DNA from: Prochlorococcus sp. AG-355-J09
GTDB lineage: Bacteria; Cyanobacteriota; Cyanobacteriia; PCC-6307; Cyanobiaceae
Assembly (NCBI GenBank): GCA_003278735.1
Contig: QCDO01000016.1
Location: forward strand, 1 to 33,952
DNA: 33,952 nt
Direction of reading: 5' to 3'
A model generated the notes under the pieces. The model ran no database searches and was not told the origin of the DNA. It saw only the letters and a program-made list of their open reading frames with translations. Positions 26,696 through 33,952 of the stretch are shown one piece after another. Within the stretch, counting starts at the first letter, position 1; every line of letters begins with the position of its first letter. The translations under genes were made by a program, and so were the position numbers.

Positions 26696-28498
26696 TTAAG
26701 ACTTTTTATTGTACATTATTTCTGATTCGGAAATAAATGTTTCCAACAATTTATCAGTACTAATTTTAAACTTAGTATTATTTATTCTAGATAAAAGTTC
26801 TACTTCTTTATTAACTGAATCTCTGCCAATAATTATCTGAAAAGGAATACCAATTAATTCCGCATCTTTAAATTTCACTCCAGCCCTATCGTTTCTGTCA
26901 TCAAGAAGGACATCAATTTTATTTATTAAAAAGTTGTTATAGATTTGCTCAGTAAGTTCACTTTGAATAGGATCTTTTAGGTTTGTTGGAATAATAATAA
27001 CTTCAAAAGGAGAAATCTGGATAGGCCAACAAATCCCCTTTTGATCATGATTCTGTTCGATAGCAGCTTGAGCTATTCTTGTCACTCCTATTCCATAACA
27101 ACCCATCCATAAATTTTTTAAATGACCATCCCTATCAGAGAACTTTGCATTTAATTTTTCACTATATTTTTGACCTAGTTGAAAAATATGTCCAACCTCG
27201 ATACCTTTTTTCTCTCTAAGTTCCTCATCAGTAGTAGTACTTATTCTATCTCCTTTTTTGGCATTCCTTATATCCCCAATTAGATAGTCTTTCGAAGCAA
27301 AAGAAAATTCTTGAAAAACTTTATGGAAATTAACTTTATTCCCACCACTTATGAACTTTGAAAGCTCACTTGCAGAAGGGTCAATTATTCTTGTCCATTT
27401 TTTATCCCAATTAGAACTAGCTTTAATAGTTTTATTATCTAAATCTGGCCCGATAAAACCTAAGGGAAAATCAACTAGATTTTTTTCTATGGTATTTTTG
27501 TCTTCAATCTTTTTAAGATTAATAAGATTGAAATTATGAAGTTTATTGATTAAGTTAAAAAGCTTTACTTCATTAATGTGTTGATCGCCTCTTATGCATG
27601 CAAGAATTGGGACCTCAAATTCACCTTCAAACTGTGCAAGGAATATCACTACTTTAATAATCTGACTAGGGTCTAAATTATTGTTATCGCAAACTTCTAG
27701 GATTGTTTTTTGATGAGGTGTTTCCAACCACTCTGCAATATTATCTTCTAGCGGAATAGGTTGAGAGGGTAGAGAAACAGCTTTTTCAATATTTGCAGCA
27801 TAAGAACCACTTTGAGTAAACAAAATGGAATCTTCCCCAGCATCAGCAGTGACCATAAATTCTTTAGAAGAAGCCCCGCCAATTGCTCCACTATCAGCTT
27901 CAACCCCTACTATCTCAAGTCCACAAGATTTAAAAATATTTTCATAGGCATTGCCCACCTTTTCATAGAAAGAAGCCAGATCGTTTTCTGAAGAATGAAA
28001 AGAATAACCATCTTTCATTATAAATTCTCTACTTCTCATCAATCCAAACCTTGGCCTTATTTCATCTCTAAATTTTGTCTGAATTTGATAAAAACATTGA
28101 GGTAATTGTTTATAGGAGTTGATGGTCTCTGATGCAATACTCGTGATCACCTCTTCGTGAGTTGGAGCTAAACCAAATTCTTTACCTTGTCTATCTTTGA
28201 GATTAAACATTATTCCTTCGCCTGCAGTATATCCTTCCCACCGTTCACTTTTTCTCCATAAGTCTGCAGGATGAAGTTGGGGTAATAGTAATTTTGTACA
28301 GCCAATACTATTTAGTTCTCTTTCTATTATTGCGGATATTTTTTCAATAACTCTAAGCATTATTGGCATGTATGCATAAATACCGCTGTTAACTCTGCGA
28401 ATATACCCAGCTTTTAAAAGTAATTGATGTGAAATGATCTCAGCCTCAGAAGGTGTGTCACGAAGAGTCCCCAGAGGAAATGAGGTTGTCACGCGCAT
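26696..28498 (-). CDS. proS: Prolyl-tRNA synthetase (bacterial type)
   Basis: A 600-residue class II aminoacyl-tRNA synthetase charging tRNA-Pro. N-terminal 'RVTTSFPLGTLRDTPSEAE' is typical; 'APTHEEVIT' (about 111-119) and 'REFIMKDGYSFH' (157-168) belong to the catalytic core, and motif 3 is in 'WMGCYGIGVTRIAQAAIEQN'. Between motifs 2 and 3 lies an insertion of about 180 residues that corresponds to the INS editing domain which clears Ala-tRNA-Pro. The C-terminal anticodon domain ends around residue 590. ATG start; first gene of the minus-strand run with psb27, purA and the PfkB kinase. The 174-bp divergent gap upstream should hold its promoter. Confidence 0.97.
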   Translation of the reverse strand: MRVTTSFPLGTLRDTPSEAEIISHQLLLKAGYIRRVNSGIYAYMPIMLRVIEKISAIIERELNSIGCTKLLLPQLHPADLWRKSERWEGYTAGEGIMFNLKDRQGKEFGLAPTHEEVITSIASETINSYKQLPQCFYQIQTKFRDEIRPRFGLMRSREFIMKDGYSFHSSENDLASFYEKVGNAYENIFKSCGLEIVGVEADSGAIGGASSKEFMVTADAGEDSILFTQSGSYAANIEKAVSLPSQPIPLEDNIAEWLETPHQKTILEVCDNNNLDPSQIIKVVIFLAQFEGEFEVPILACIRGDQHINEVKLFNLINKLHNFNLINLKKIEDKNTIEKNLVDFPLGFIGPDLDNKTIKASSNWDKKWTRIIDPSASELSKFISGGNKVNFHKVFQEFSFASKDYLIGDIRNAKKGDRISTTTDEELREKKGIEVGHIFQLGQKYSEKLNAKFSDRDGHLKNLWMGCYGIGVTRIAQAAIEQNHDQKGICWPIQISPFEVIIIPTNLKDPIQSELTEQIYNNFLINKIDVLLDDRNDRAGVKFKDAELIGIPFQIIIGRDSVNKEVELLSRINNTKFKISTDKLLETFISESEIMYNKKS

Positions 28499-28672
28499 AC
28501 AAAAAAGTCCTTAATAATATCTAATTTTATCAATTAAGATGAAAAAATAATTTAAAGTGTCTTGAGTCCCTCAACGCGGCTAGTCTAAAAATATTGTTTC
28601 TGCTAACTTCTTCAGTAATGAAGTTCAAACTCTTTTAAAAATTCATTATTACTAAAACATTTTCTTAAGTTT

Positions 28673-29026
28673 ATGGAAAATATAGATTCCAATATTTCTA
28701 GCGAAGAAGAATTAGTAGGTATTGATGAAGTTCAAAAATTCCTAAACAGATCAAGAGCTTCTGTCTATAGGTATACAAATACAGATTTAAGAAATCTAAA
28801 CCCTAGCTTTAATCCAAGAAAATTAAATCCCGAATTTAGAACTGATCAAAAAGATCCTTTAAAATTTCATCCTAATGAAGTAGCAAGATTTGCAAAAGAT
28901 ATTTTAAGAATTAAGGAGGTTACTGTAGAGGTTTTTAATACACCTTCCTCCGCTGCTCAAAATATTCTGGCCCAAATATTAGAGGAACTAAAATCTATCA
29001 GATCTTTGCTAGAAAAGAGCAATTAA
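28673..29026 (+). CDS. Probable helix-turn-helix DNA-binding protein
   Basis: A 117-residue soluble protein. 'ELVGIDEVQKFLNRSRASVY' followed by 'RYTNTDLRNLNPSFNP' reads like the winged or MerR/excisionase-type helix-turn-helix in which a short helix and a recognition helix are followed by an Arg-Tyr pair. The C-terminal third ('AAQNILAQILEELKSIRSLL') is a predicted amphipathic helix suited to dimerisation. Such proteins in marine picocyanobacteria are often labelled resolvase-like without evidence; I see no recombinase catalytic domain. ATG start in a 174-bp divergent region opposite proS. Likely a small regulator or nucleoid protein; target unknown. Confidence 0.6.
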   Translation: MENIDSNISSEEELVGIDEVQKFLNRSRASVYRYTNTDLRNLNPSFNPRKLNPEFRTDQKDPLKFHPNEVARFAKDILRIKEVTVEVFNTPSSAAQNILAQILEELKSIRSLLEKSN

Positions 29027-29118
29027 AAAGTTACTAATCAATGTTTTGATTTATTGACATTTTGAATGTAGGATAATGATGTTTAATTATCTCCTTAATC
29101 TTTACCAATTAAGACTTC

Positions 29119-29373
29119 TTGAGTTACACGAAATCAAAGCAGTTTATTCAAAGTGAATTAAGCGAAGAATCTTCTCATGGTTCTGCTCGAAATGATTTTG
29201 AAAGAGATGATGATGACCCCTTAAGTATAAGGAGTTTATTTATAACATCTTTAGGTATTATTTTTGCTTTTTTGACAATTTTTTTACCTTCAATAAGCAT
29301 TTTAATTGGAAGACCTCCATCTCAAGGAAACGAGATTATTCATAATAACGATTTTAAAAAAGATGGACCTTAG
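29119..29373 (+). CDS. Small single-pass membrane protein, unknown function
   Basis: An 84-residue protein with an acidic N-terminal tail ('NDFERDDDDPLSIRSLF'), one membrane segment ('ITSLGIIFAFLTIFLPSISI', about 42-61) and a short hydrophilic tail. I do not recognise it. It starts with TTG; no ATG is in frame at the front. Its stop codon lies 11 bp inside the following pyrophosphatase gene (ATG 29363), so the two are translationally linked. The acidic residues before the membrane segment suggest that the N-terminus may not follow a simple positive-inside orientation. The tight overlap and the clean membrane segment support a real gene. Confidence 0.6.
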   Translation: MSYTKSKQFIQSELSEESSHGSARNDFERDDDDPLSIRSLFITSLGIIFAFLTIFLPSISILIGRPPSQGNEIIHNNDFKKDGP

Positions 29374-29908
29374 TTCAATACCTCCATCTCCAATGAAGGG
29401 AATAGTAAATATTGTTGTTGAAATACCTGCAGGGAGTAGGAATAAATATGAATATTGCTCTGATGCAGGAATAATGGCATTAGACAGAGTATTGCATTCT
29501 TCAGTGAGGTACCCTTTTGATTATGGTTTTATCCCAAATACCCTCGCTGATGATGGTGCTCCTCTTGATGCAATGGTGATAATGGATGAGCCTACTTTTG
29601 CTGGTTGTTTAATAAAAGCTAGACCTATTGGAGTTTTGGATATGCATGATTGTGGTGCATATGATGGAAAACTTTTATGTGTGCCTATAGCTAACCCTAG
29701 GCAGGATAATATAGTGAGTATTAATCAAATTGCTCCTAATCAGCTTGAGGATGTTGCTGAATTTTTTAGAACAAGTAAAGGACTTGATGGAAGAACAGTG
29801 CAAATTGATGGTTGGAGGGATTTTGATGTTGTTGAAAATTTATTGAAAAGTTGTATACCCTTAAAAAAGAAAAACTTAAAAGTTCTTAAAAAATCAAAAA
29901 TTAGTTAA
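29363..29908 (+). CDS. ppa: Family I pyrophosphatase paralog with altered active site
   Basis: A 181-residue protein that is clearly the classical cyanobacterial Ppa by overall sequence: 'VEIPAGSRNKYEY', 'ALDRVLHSSVRYPFDYGFIP', 'LADDGAPLDAMVIMD', 'DGKLLCVP'. But the family signature D-G-D-P-L-D is here D-G-A-P-L-D: Ala66 (codon 29558-29560) replaces the aspartate equal to E. coli D67. 'FFRTSKGLDG' has Ser138 where E. coli has Tyr141. Both changed residues take part in Mg/PPi binding, so low or no activity is expected; the intact enzyme at 14033-14620 presumably does the work. The ATG at 29363 gives the canonical N-terminus (MDLSSIP); a TTG 57 bp upstream is less likely. The frame is open and undamaged, so it is not a decaying pseudogene. 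Confidence 0.88.
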   Translation: MDLSSIPPSPMKGIVNIVVEIPAGSRNKYEYCSDAGIMALDRVLHSSVRYPFDYGFIPNTLADDGAPLDAMVIMDEPTFAGCLIKARPIGVLDMHDCGAYDGKLLCVPIANPRQDNIVSINQIAPNQLEDVAEFFRTSKGLDGRTVQIDGWRDFDVVENLLKSCIPLKKKNLKVLKKSKIS

Positions 29909-29913
29909 TTTAA

Positions 29914-30270
29914 TTGAAAAAAATAATTTTTTATAGTTATCTAAAATGCTCTACTTGCAGAAAAGCTGAAAAGTGGCTTAAAAGCAAAGATTTAGAATTC
30001 CAATTAATTGATATTGTTAAAGAACCACCACTTTTTAATTTTTTAAATCTTGCTTTAAAAGAATACCCTTATAATAAGAAAAAAATTTTTAATACAAGAG
30101 GTAAAGCTTTTAAAACTCTCAACCTTGATATTAATGTTTTATCAAGGGAGGAAATCATACAACTTCTTTTAAGTGATGGCAAATTAATAAAAAGACCATT
30201 TTTGATTTACGAAGGTAAGAAAGTAATATTAGGTTTTAACGAAATTCAATATGCCAAACAATTTATATAA
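29914..30270 (+). CDS. Spx/ArsC-like thioredoxin-fold protein
   Basis: A 118-residue protein of the ArsC/Spx/YffB family. The redox motif 'YLKCSTCRKAEKWL' gives CxxC at Cys12 and Cys15, as in Spx, and 'LIKRPFLIYEGKKVILGFNE' contains the family Arg-Pro loop. Spx members bind RNA polymerase alpha, while YffB members are glutathione-related and ArsC members reduce arsenate. True ArsC of the glutaredoxin type has a single active cysteine followed by an arginine triad, which I cannot verify here, so the arsenate role is doubtful. TTG start, 5 bp after the pyrophosphatase stop, and 29 bp before lepB, all on one strand. Confidence 0.8.
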   Translation: MKKIIFYSYLKCSTCRKAEKWLKSKDLEFQLIDIVKEPPLFNFLNLALKEYPYNKKKIFNTRGKAFKTLNLDINVLSREEIIQLLLSDGKLIKRPFLIYEGKKVILGFNEIQYAKQFI

Positions 30271-30299
30271 ATTTAAAAAATCAAAAACTTGTAAATTTT

Positions 30300-30959
30300 A
30301 TGCATGCTTCTGTTAAAAATTTTTTAAAAGAATGGGGTCTCCTCATTTTACTAACTTTTTTTGTTTCTTCTTGTAGATCATTTTTTGCAGAACCACGTTA
30401 TATCCCCTCTGGTTCAATGCTCCCAGAATTACAAATAAACGATAGGTTAATTATTGAAAAATTTTCGCTAAGAAACTCTTTACCAAAAAGAGGAGATATT
30501 GTTGTTTTTAATTCACCTTACTCCTTTGACGAAAAATTAATTTCATCAAGATCTAAGCCTTTACCAAATAAAAGATATTGTTTTTTTATGAGTTTTCCTC
30601 CAATGTCGTTTATTCCTGGTTTGAGGGATCAAGCTTGCGATGCTTATATTAAAAGAGTGGTGGCCCTTCCTGGAGAAATTGTAAGTGTAAACTCTAATGG
30701 TGAATTAATAATAAATAATAAATTAATTCCTGAACCCTATGTCTCTTATAAATGCTCATTATCCGTATTTAATAATTGTGGTAAATTTGAAAACATAAAA
30801 GTGCCAGAAGATCATTTTTTAGTTTTAGGTGATAATAGGGCAAATAGCTGGGATGGAAGATATTGGCCTGGAAGTAAATTTCTTCATAAAAAAGAGATTA
30901 TTGGTAAAGCATATTTCAGATTTTGGCCTCTTAGTCAAGTTGGCTCTTTCAGTAAATGA
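30300..30959 (+). CDS. lepB: Type I signal peptidase
   Basis: A 219-residue S26 protease that cleaves Sec and Tat signal peptides at the outer face of the plasma or thylakoid membrane. A single N-terminal membrane anchor (about 11-25) is followed by the catalytic serine in 'YIPSGSMLPELQ' (Ser39) and the general-base lysine in 'AYIKRVVALPGE' (Lys118). Box E is 'VLGDNRANSWDGRYWP'. Several cysteines and an insertion of about 20 residues precede the lysine box. ATG start; last of a same-strand series after the Spx-like gene. Cyanobacteria often have two LepB paralogs, so this may not be the only one. Confidence 0.95.
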   Translation: MHASVKNFLKEWGLLILLTFFVSSCRSFFAEPRYIPSGSMLPELQINDRLIIEKFSLRNSLPKRGDIVVFNSPYSFDEKLISSRSKPLPNKRYCFFMSFPPMSFIPGLRDQACDAYIKRVVALPGEIVSVNSNGELIINNKLIPEPYVSYKCSLSVFNNCGKFENIKVPEDHFLVLGDNRANSWDGRYWPGSKFLHKKEIIGKAYFRFWPLSQVGSFSK

Positions 30960-31012
30960 AGTCTTTTCCCTGACTCTGACTTTATAAAAATAAATTTTTA
31001 ACAAGGCTTAAT

Positions 31013-32341
31013 TCAAAGTGCTCCTGAAGCAGTTGAATCAAGTATTCCCCCTAGGTGCGTTGTGATGTTAAGAGCGCTAATCACAGGGGGCTTGTTAGGA
31101 TCATTAAAAAGATCAATTATAGTTATGCCACCATTACCTTGTTTTATCATCCAAATATTTGAATAATTAATTCCAAGGATATTACAAATTAGAGTTTTAT
31201 TGACTGCATCATGAGCAACCATGAGGGTTTGATCATCATCATTTTGAGATAAACAAATGTTGTCAAAAGCTTCTACTGACCTTTCCGATACATCTTTTAT
31301 AGATTCACCCTCGGGCATTATTACTTCTTCTGGTTTATCATGCCAATTTTTTAGTAAATCAGGCCACTCTTCTCTAATTTCTGCTTCCAATTTACCCTCC
31401 CATAAACCGTGACTGATTTCTACGAGTGAATCTATTCTTTCTATTTTTAAATCTTTGTTGTTTTGAAGGATTATTTGTGCAGTCTCATAAGGCCTATGCA
31501 TTGAACTTGAAAATGCCTTTTTGAAAGAAATATTTCTCAAATATTCAAAAGTCTTTCTAGCTTGGTCTTTTCCGTTTTCATTTAAAGGGATATCAATTTG
31601 GCCTTGAAATCTACCTTCTTTGTTCCAGTTAGTTTCACCATGCCTTATTAGAAATATTCTGGAATTTCCAATTTTATTTGGAATATCTTTATTAAGATGG
31701 GAAGTTTGATTTAAGCATTCAATTTGAGTCTTAAAAGAGTTATCTTTCTTTGAAATATTGAGTATCGAGAAAGAAGCATTTTCTAATCTTATTTTTCTAA
31801 AACCTTGCTTAGGCTTTCCTAATAACAAGAGTATTAAACATCTGAGAATTGCATTATGTCCAACAACTAAAATATTTATATCATCTTTGTCTTGATAAAT
31901 TTTTAGAATATCTTCTACAAAATTTGTTGCTTGAAAAAATAACTCTTGAATTGGTTTATAAGTTTTATTGTCATTTCTTTTTAAGATAAGATTTTCTGGA
32001 TCATTTTTCCATATAGGGTAAATTTCTGGAAATTTCTTTTTTATTTCATCAATTTTTAGACCAGACCATTCACCAAGATCTACCTCTAGCAAATTATCGT
32101 CGAATACAATATTTTGTTCTTTATTGAAGGTCTTTTTAATTGTTCTTGCAGTCTCTGCCGCTCTCACAAGTGGGGAGGAATAGATTTTATCGAAGTTTAT
32201 TTTTGATAATGCTTTTCCTGCTTTTCGGGCTTGTTCATATCCTTCATCTGTTAATAATGAATCGTCTGTTCTTCCTTGAATTAATCCTTTTGCATTGAAA
32301 CTGCTTAGTCCGTGCCTAACTAAAACTAATCTTATAGCCAT
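31013..32341 (-). CDS. Double-domain histidine phosphatase (phosphoglycerate-mutase-like)
   Basis: A 442-residue protein made of two complete histidine-phosphatase domains in tandem. Domain 1: 'VLVRHGLSSFN' (nucleophile His10), 'SSPLVRAAETA' (Arg60), 'LLEVDLGEWSG' (Glu86), 'VVGHNAILRCL' (His162). Domain 2: 'FLIRHGETNWN' (His234), 'SSSMHRPYETAQ' (Arg283), 'LVEISHGLWEG' (Glu308), 'MVAHDAVNKTL' (His377). Both keep the full catalytic set. Such two-domain proteins are widespread in cyanobacteria under the name phosphoglycerate mutase, though some single and double members are phosphoserine or sugar-phosphate phosphatases. The substrate is not decidable. ATG start, convergent with lepB, and divergent from the CPBP gene over 116 bp. 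Confidence 0.9.
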   Translation of the reverse strand: MAIRLVLVRHGLSSFNAKGLIQGRTDDSLLTDEGYEQARKAGKALSKINFDKIYSSPLVRAAETARTIKKTFNKEQNIVFDDNLLEVDLGEWSGLKIDEIKKKFPEIYPIWKNDPENLILKRNDNKTYKPIQELFFQATNFVEDILKIYQDKDDINILVVGHNAILRCLILLLLGKPKQGFRKIRLENASFSILNISKKDNSFKTQIECLNQTSHLNKDIPNKIGNSRIFLIRHGETNWNKEGRFQGQIDIPLNENGKDQARKTFEYLRNISFKKAFSSSMHRPYETAQIILQNNKDLKIERIDSLVEISHGLWEGKLEAEIREEWPDLLKNWHDKPEEVIMPEGESIKDVSERSVEAFDNICLSQNDDDQTLMVAHDAVNKTLICNILGINYSNIWMIKQGNGGITIIDLFNDPNKPPVISALNITTHLGGILDSTASGAL

Positions 32342-32366
32342 TATATAAATTTGAAAATTAAGATAA

Positions 32367-32392
32367 TTTAATCATCTCATGGCGTGATTAAA
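32367..32392. promoter_or_regulatory. Inverted repeat in divergent promoter region
   Basis: tttaatca (32367-32374) and tgattaaa (32385-32392) form a perfect 8-bp inverted repeat around a GC-richer 10-nt centre (tctcatggcg). The right half merges into TAAAAT (32389-32394), a fair rightward -10 box, and the left half gives TAAATT on the minus strand. The symmetry fits either an operator or two back-to-back -10 boxes for the phosphatase and CPBP genes. Confidence 0.4.
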
Positions 32393-32457
32393 ATAGATAC
32401 ATAAATATAAGGAAATTCAATGATAACTAACTATAGTTTTCAAGAATATAATAAGTT

Positions 32458-33819
32458 ATGATCTTTAAAAATAGTTCTAAGTCAAAACTCACTTTAGCTT
32501 TTATTTCTATCGTCATAACTTTTTTTGTATGGCAACAAGGCTTAAGAGACAGTTTAAATAGACCATCTGTTTCGTTTGATATTACTCAAAAAGAGCAAGA
32601 AATTGCTGAATTATCTGTCCAATCAATACCTGTAAATCTTAAAAAATTTTTTATCATTAATGATCCTATTGATCAAATAAATAAATCACTCTCTGATGTC
32701 TCATTTGAAGAGCTAACAGAAAGAAATAAATTAATTCGAATAATCACTTCAGAATCAAATGATTCTTTAATTGATAAAAATATATCCAAAGATTTTAAAG
32801 ATAAAAACTTTAAATTTCTGATTGATGAGATAGAAAAAAAATCTATTAAAAATTCATATAAAGCAAATTCTAATAAATTTGATTTATTTAAAGGTGATAA
32901 ATTTTTATATCACCTTTTAAGCAGGAAATTTGATTTTGACGATAGTGCATTAATAACAAAATCATTTTCAAGAAAAATGTTTTTTAAAATATTAGCCATA
33001 AGACTAATTCCCATTTTTACCATACTTATTGGCTCTATCCTAGCTTTGAAAATATTATGGAAAACCATATCTTTGAAAAAGTTTGGTTGGAAAGAAATTA
33101 AATCCTTAGATTTAGAATTAATAGATATGGTTTTATTAATTGCAGGTGGATTTGTTGTTTTAGGGGAAGTGGTATCACCTTTATTTTCTATCAGTATGGT
33201 TGAACTTTTTTCTAAAAATATCTCTAATGAATTGTCTCAATCTTTAAAAATTTTCTTTGGATACCTTTTTATGGCTATTCCGCCATTATGGATAGTTTTT
33301 TATCAAATTAAATCCTTGAATGGTGAATTTACTTTTAAAAAGGATTATTTACAGTTCAATTTGTTGCCAATAAAATATGCAATTATTCAAGGAATTAAAG
33401 GTTGGTTAACAATTGTTCCTTTTGTTTTATTGATCTCTCTAATTATGAATAGTCTGATCGATAATCAGAATGGTAGCAACCCCTTGCTAGAAATTGTTCT
33501 TAATAATAATAATTACTTATCATTTTTTCTATTATTTGTAACAACAACTCTATTAGCTCCTTTATTTGAAGAGATTATATTTCGCGGTATTTTACTGCCA
33601 ACTCTTTCAAGAGATTTTGGAGTAATTTCGGGCATCATAGTTTCAGCTTTTATCTTTGCATTAGCCCATTTAAGTTTGGGAGAAATGCCGCCGTTATTTG
33701 TTCTAGGGATTGGATTGGCAATTACAAGAATTGCTTCAGGGAGTTTGTTTTCCTCAGTGATTATGCATTCTTTATGGAATGGATTGACTTTCTTAAATTT
33801 GTTCCTATTGAGGACATAA
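32458..33819 (+). CDS. CPBP family intramembrane metalloprotease (Rce1/Abi-like)
   Basis: A 453-residue polytopic membrane protein. An N-terminal membrane segment (about 11-28) and a long hydrophilic loop (30-175) precede a bundle of hydrophobic helices. The C-terminal CPBP domain carries the three hallmark motifs: 'APLFEEIIFRGILLPTL' (Glu371, Glu372, Arg376), 'FALAHLSLGEMP' (His404) and 'SSVIMHSLWNGLTF' (His437). Family members cleave prenylated or membrane proteins, handle bacteriocin immunity, or act in plastid membrane assembly. The large N-terminal loop is a cyanobacterial feature whose role is unknown. ATG start, own divergent promoter region. Confidence 0.9.
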   Translation: MIFKNSSKSKLTLAFISIVITFFVWQQGLRDSLNRPSVSFDITQKEQEIAELSVQSIPVNLKKFFIINDPIDQINKSLSDVSFEELTERNKLIRIITSESNDSLIDKNISKDFKDKNFKFLIDEIEKKSIKNSYKANSNKFDLFKGDKFLYHLLSRKFDFDDSALITKSFSRKMFFKILAIRLIPIFTILIGSILALKILWKTISLKKFGWKEIKSLDLELIDMVLLIAGGFVVLGEVVSPLFSISMVELFSKNISNELSQSLKIFFGYLFMAIPPLWIVFYQIKSLNGEFTFKKDYLQFNLLPIKYAIIQGIKGWLTIVPFVLLISLIMNSLIDNQNGSNPLLEIVLNNNNYLSFFLLFVTTTLLAPLFEEIIFRGILLPTLSRDFGVISGIIVSAFIFALAHLSLGEMPPLFVLGIGLAITRIASGSLFSSVIMHSLWNGLTFLNLFLLRT

Positions 33820-33902
33820 AGAATTTAATTTTTACTTGCGAATCAAACAAAAAGATGTTTATTTAATTAATAACACTTCTTTTATTTAAAAATAAATCAT
33901 AG

Positions 33903-33952
33903 ATGAAACCTTATGGGAATCAACTTAATTTAAAAAAAAAAGTTTCATATGA
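33903..33952 (+). CDS. Possible 5' end of a further gene (cut by window)
   Basis: An ATG at 33903 opens a frame of 16 full codons without a stop up to the window edge, beginning MKPYGNQLNLKK. The 83 bp between the CPBP stop and this ATG contain no other plausible start on the + strand. The stretch is too short to recognise a product, so it is offered only as a likely gene start. Confidence 0.35.
   Translation, partial: MKPYGNQLNLKKKVSY

Noticed and set aside
28673..29026. HTH protein as part of a mobile element
   Set aside because: No recombinase domain, no flanking repeats, no tRNA and no composition change around it.
29054..29077. TTGACA followed by GATAAT upstream of the small membrane protein
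   Set aside because: The spacer is only 12 bp, too short for a sigma-70 promoter; other -10 choices are poor.

Overview
The window reads as a piece of chromosome from a high-light Prochlorococcus (marine picocyanobacterium). The DNA is very AT-rich (roughly 30% GC by eye), genes are tightly packed on both strands, and several are cyanobacterial signatures: Psb27, a SigA-type principal sigma factor, DUF2854 and DUF3153 proteins, glutamate-1-semialdehyde aminomutase and a double-domain histidine phosphatase. The species call is inference from composition and gene content. I see about 37 complete or partial protein genes and no tRNA, rRNA, IS element, integrase, prophage gene or CRISPR array.

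Layout. 1-3.3 kb (+): 3' part of a DRTGG/phosphotransacetylase-like gene, a SLOG/DprA-like protein, a YajQ protein, a 65-residue orphan and an SPFH protein, closed by a strong terminator. 3.3-5.7 kb (-): hemL and xth. 5.7-8.9 kb (+): a small exported protein, an unknown 199-aa protein, larC and an overlapping UPF0104 membrane protein. 8.9-12.4 kb (-): a compact cluster transcribed YjbQ, pterin dehydratase, His-rich COG0523 GTPase, iron-type ABC permease. 12.4-14.6 kb (+): M32 carboxypeptidase and an intact family I pyrophosphatase. 14.6-16.9 kb (-): hemC and rpoD. After a 320-bp intergenic region comes priA (+, 17.2-19.5 kb). 19.5-22.0 kb (-): DUF2854, argB and a DUF3153 protein. 22.0-23.8 kb: a 60-aa protein, ssb (-), cobK and cutA (+). 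23.8-28.5 kb (-): proS, psb27, purA and a PfkB kinase. 28.6-31.0 kb (+): an HTH-like protein, a small membrane protein, a second pyrophosphatase with damaged active site, an Spx/ArsC-like protein and lepB. 31.0-32.3 kb (-): double phosphatase. 32.4-33.8 kb (+): a CPBP protease, followed by what may be the first codons of another gene.

The genes are mostly core housekeeping: tetrapyrrole and cobalamin synthesis (hemL, hemC, cobK), metal handling (COG0523 GTPase, FutB-like permease, LarC, CutA), replication and repair (xth, priA, ssb), transcription (rpoD), translation (proS), purine and arginine synthesis (purA, argB), photosystem II assembly (psb27) and protein export (lepB). I found no convincing novel multi-gene system. 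The best leads are the pair of pyrophosphatases (one lacking two catalytic residues), the structured rpoD-priA intergenic region, the His-rich minisatellite in the COG0523 GTPase and its operon, the internal lipobox of the DUF3153 protein and a Psb27 without lipobox cysteine.
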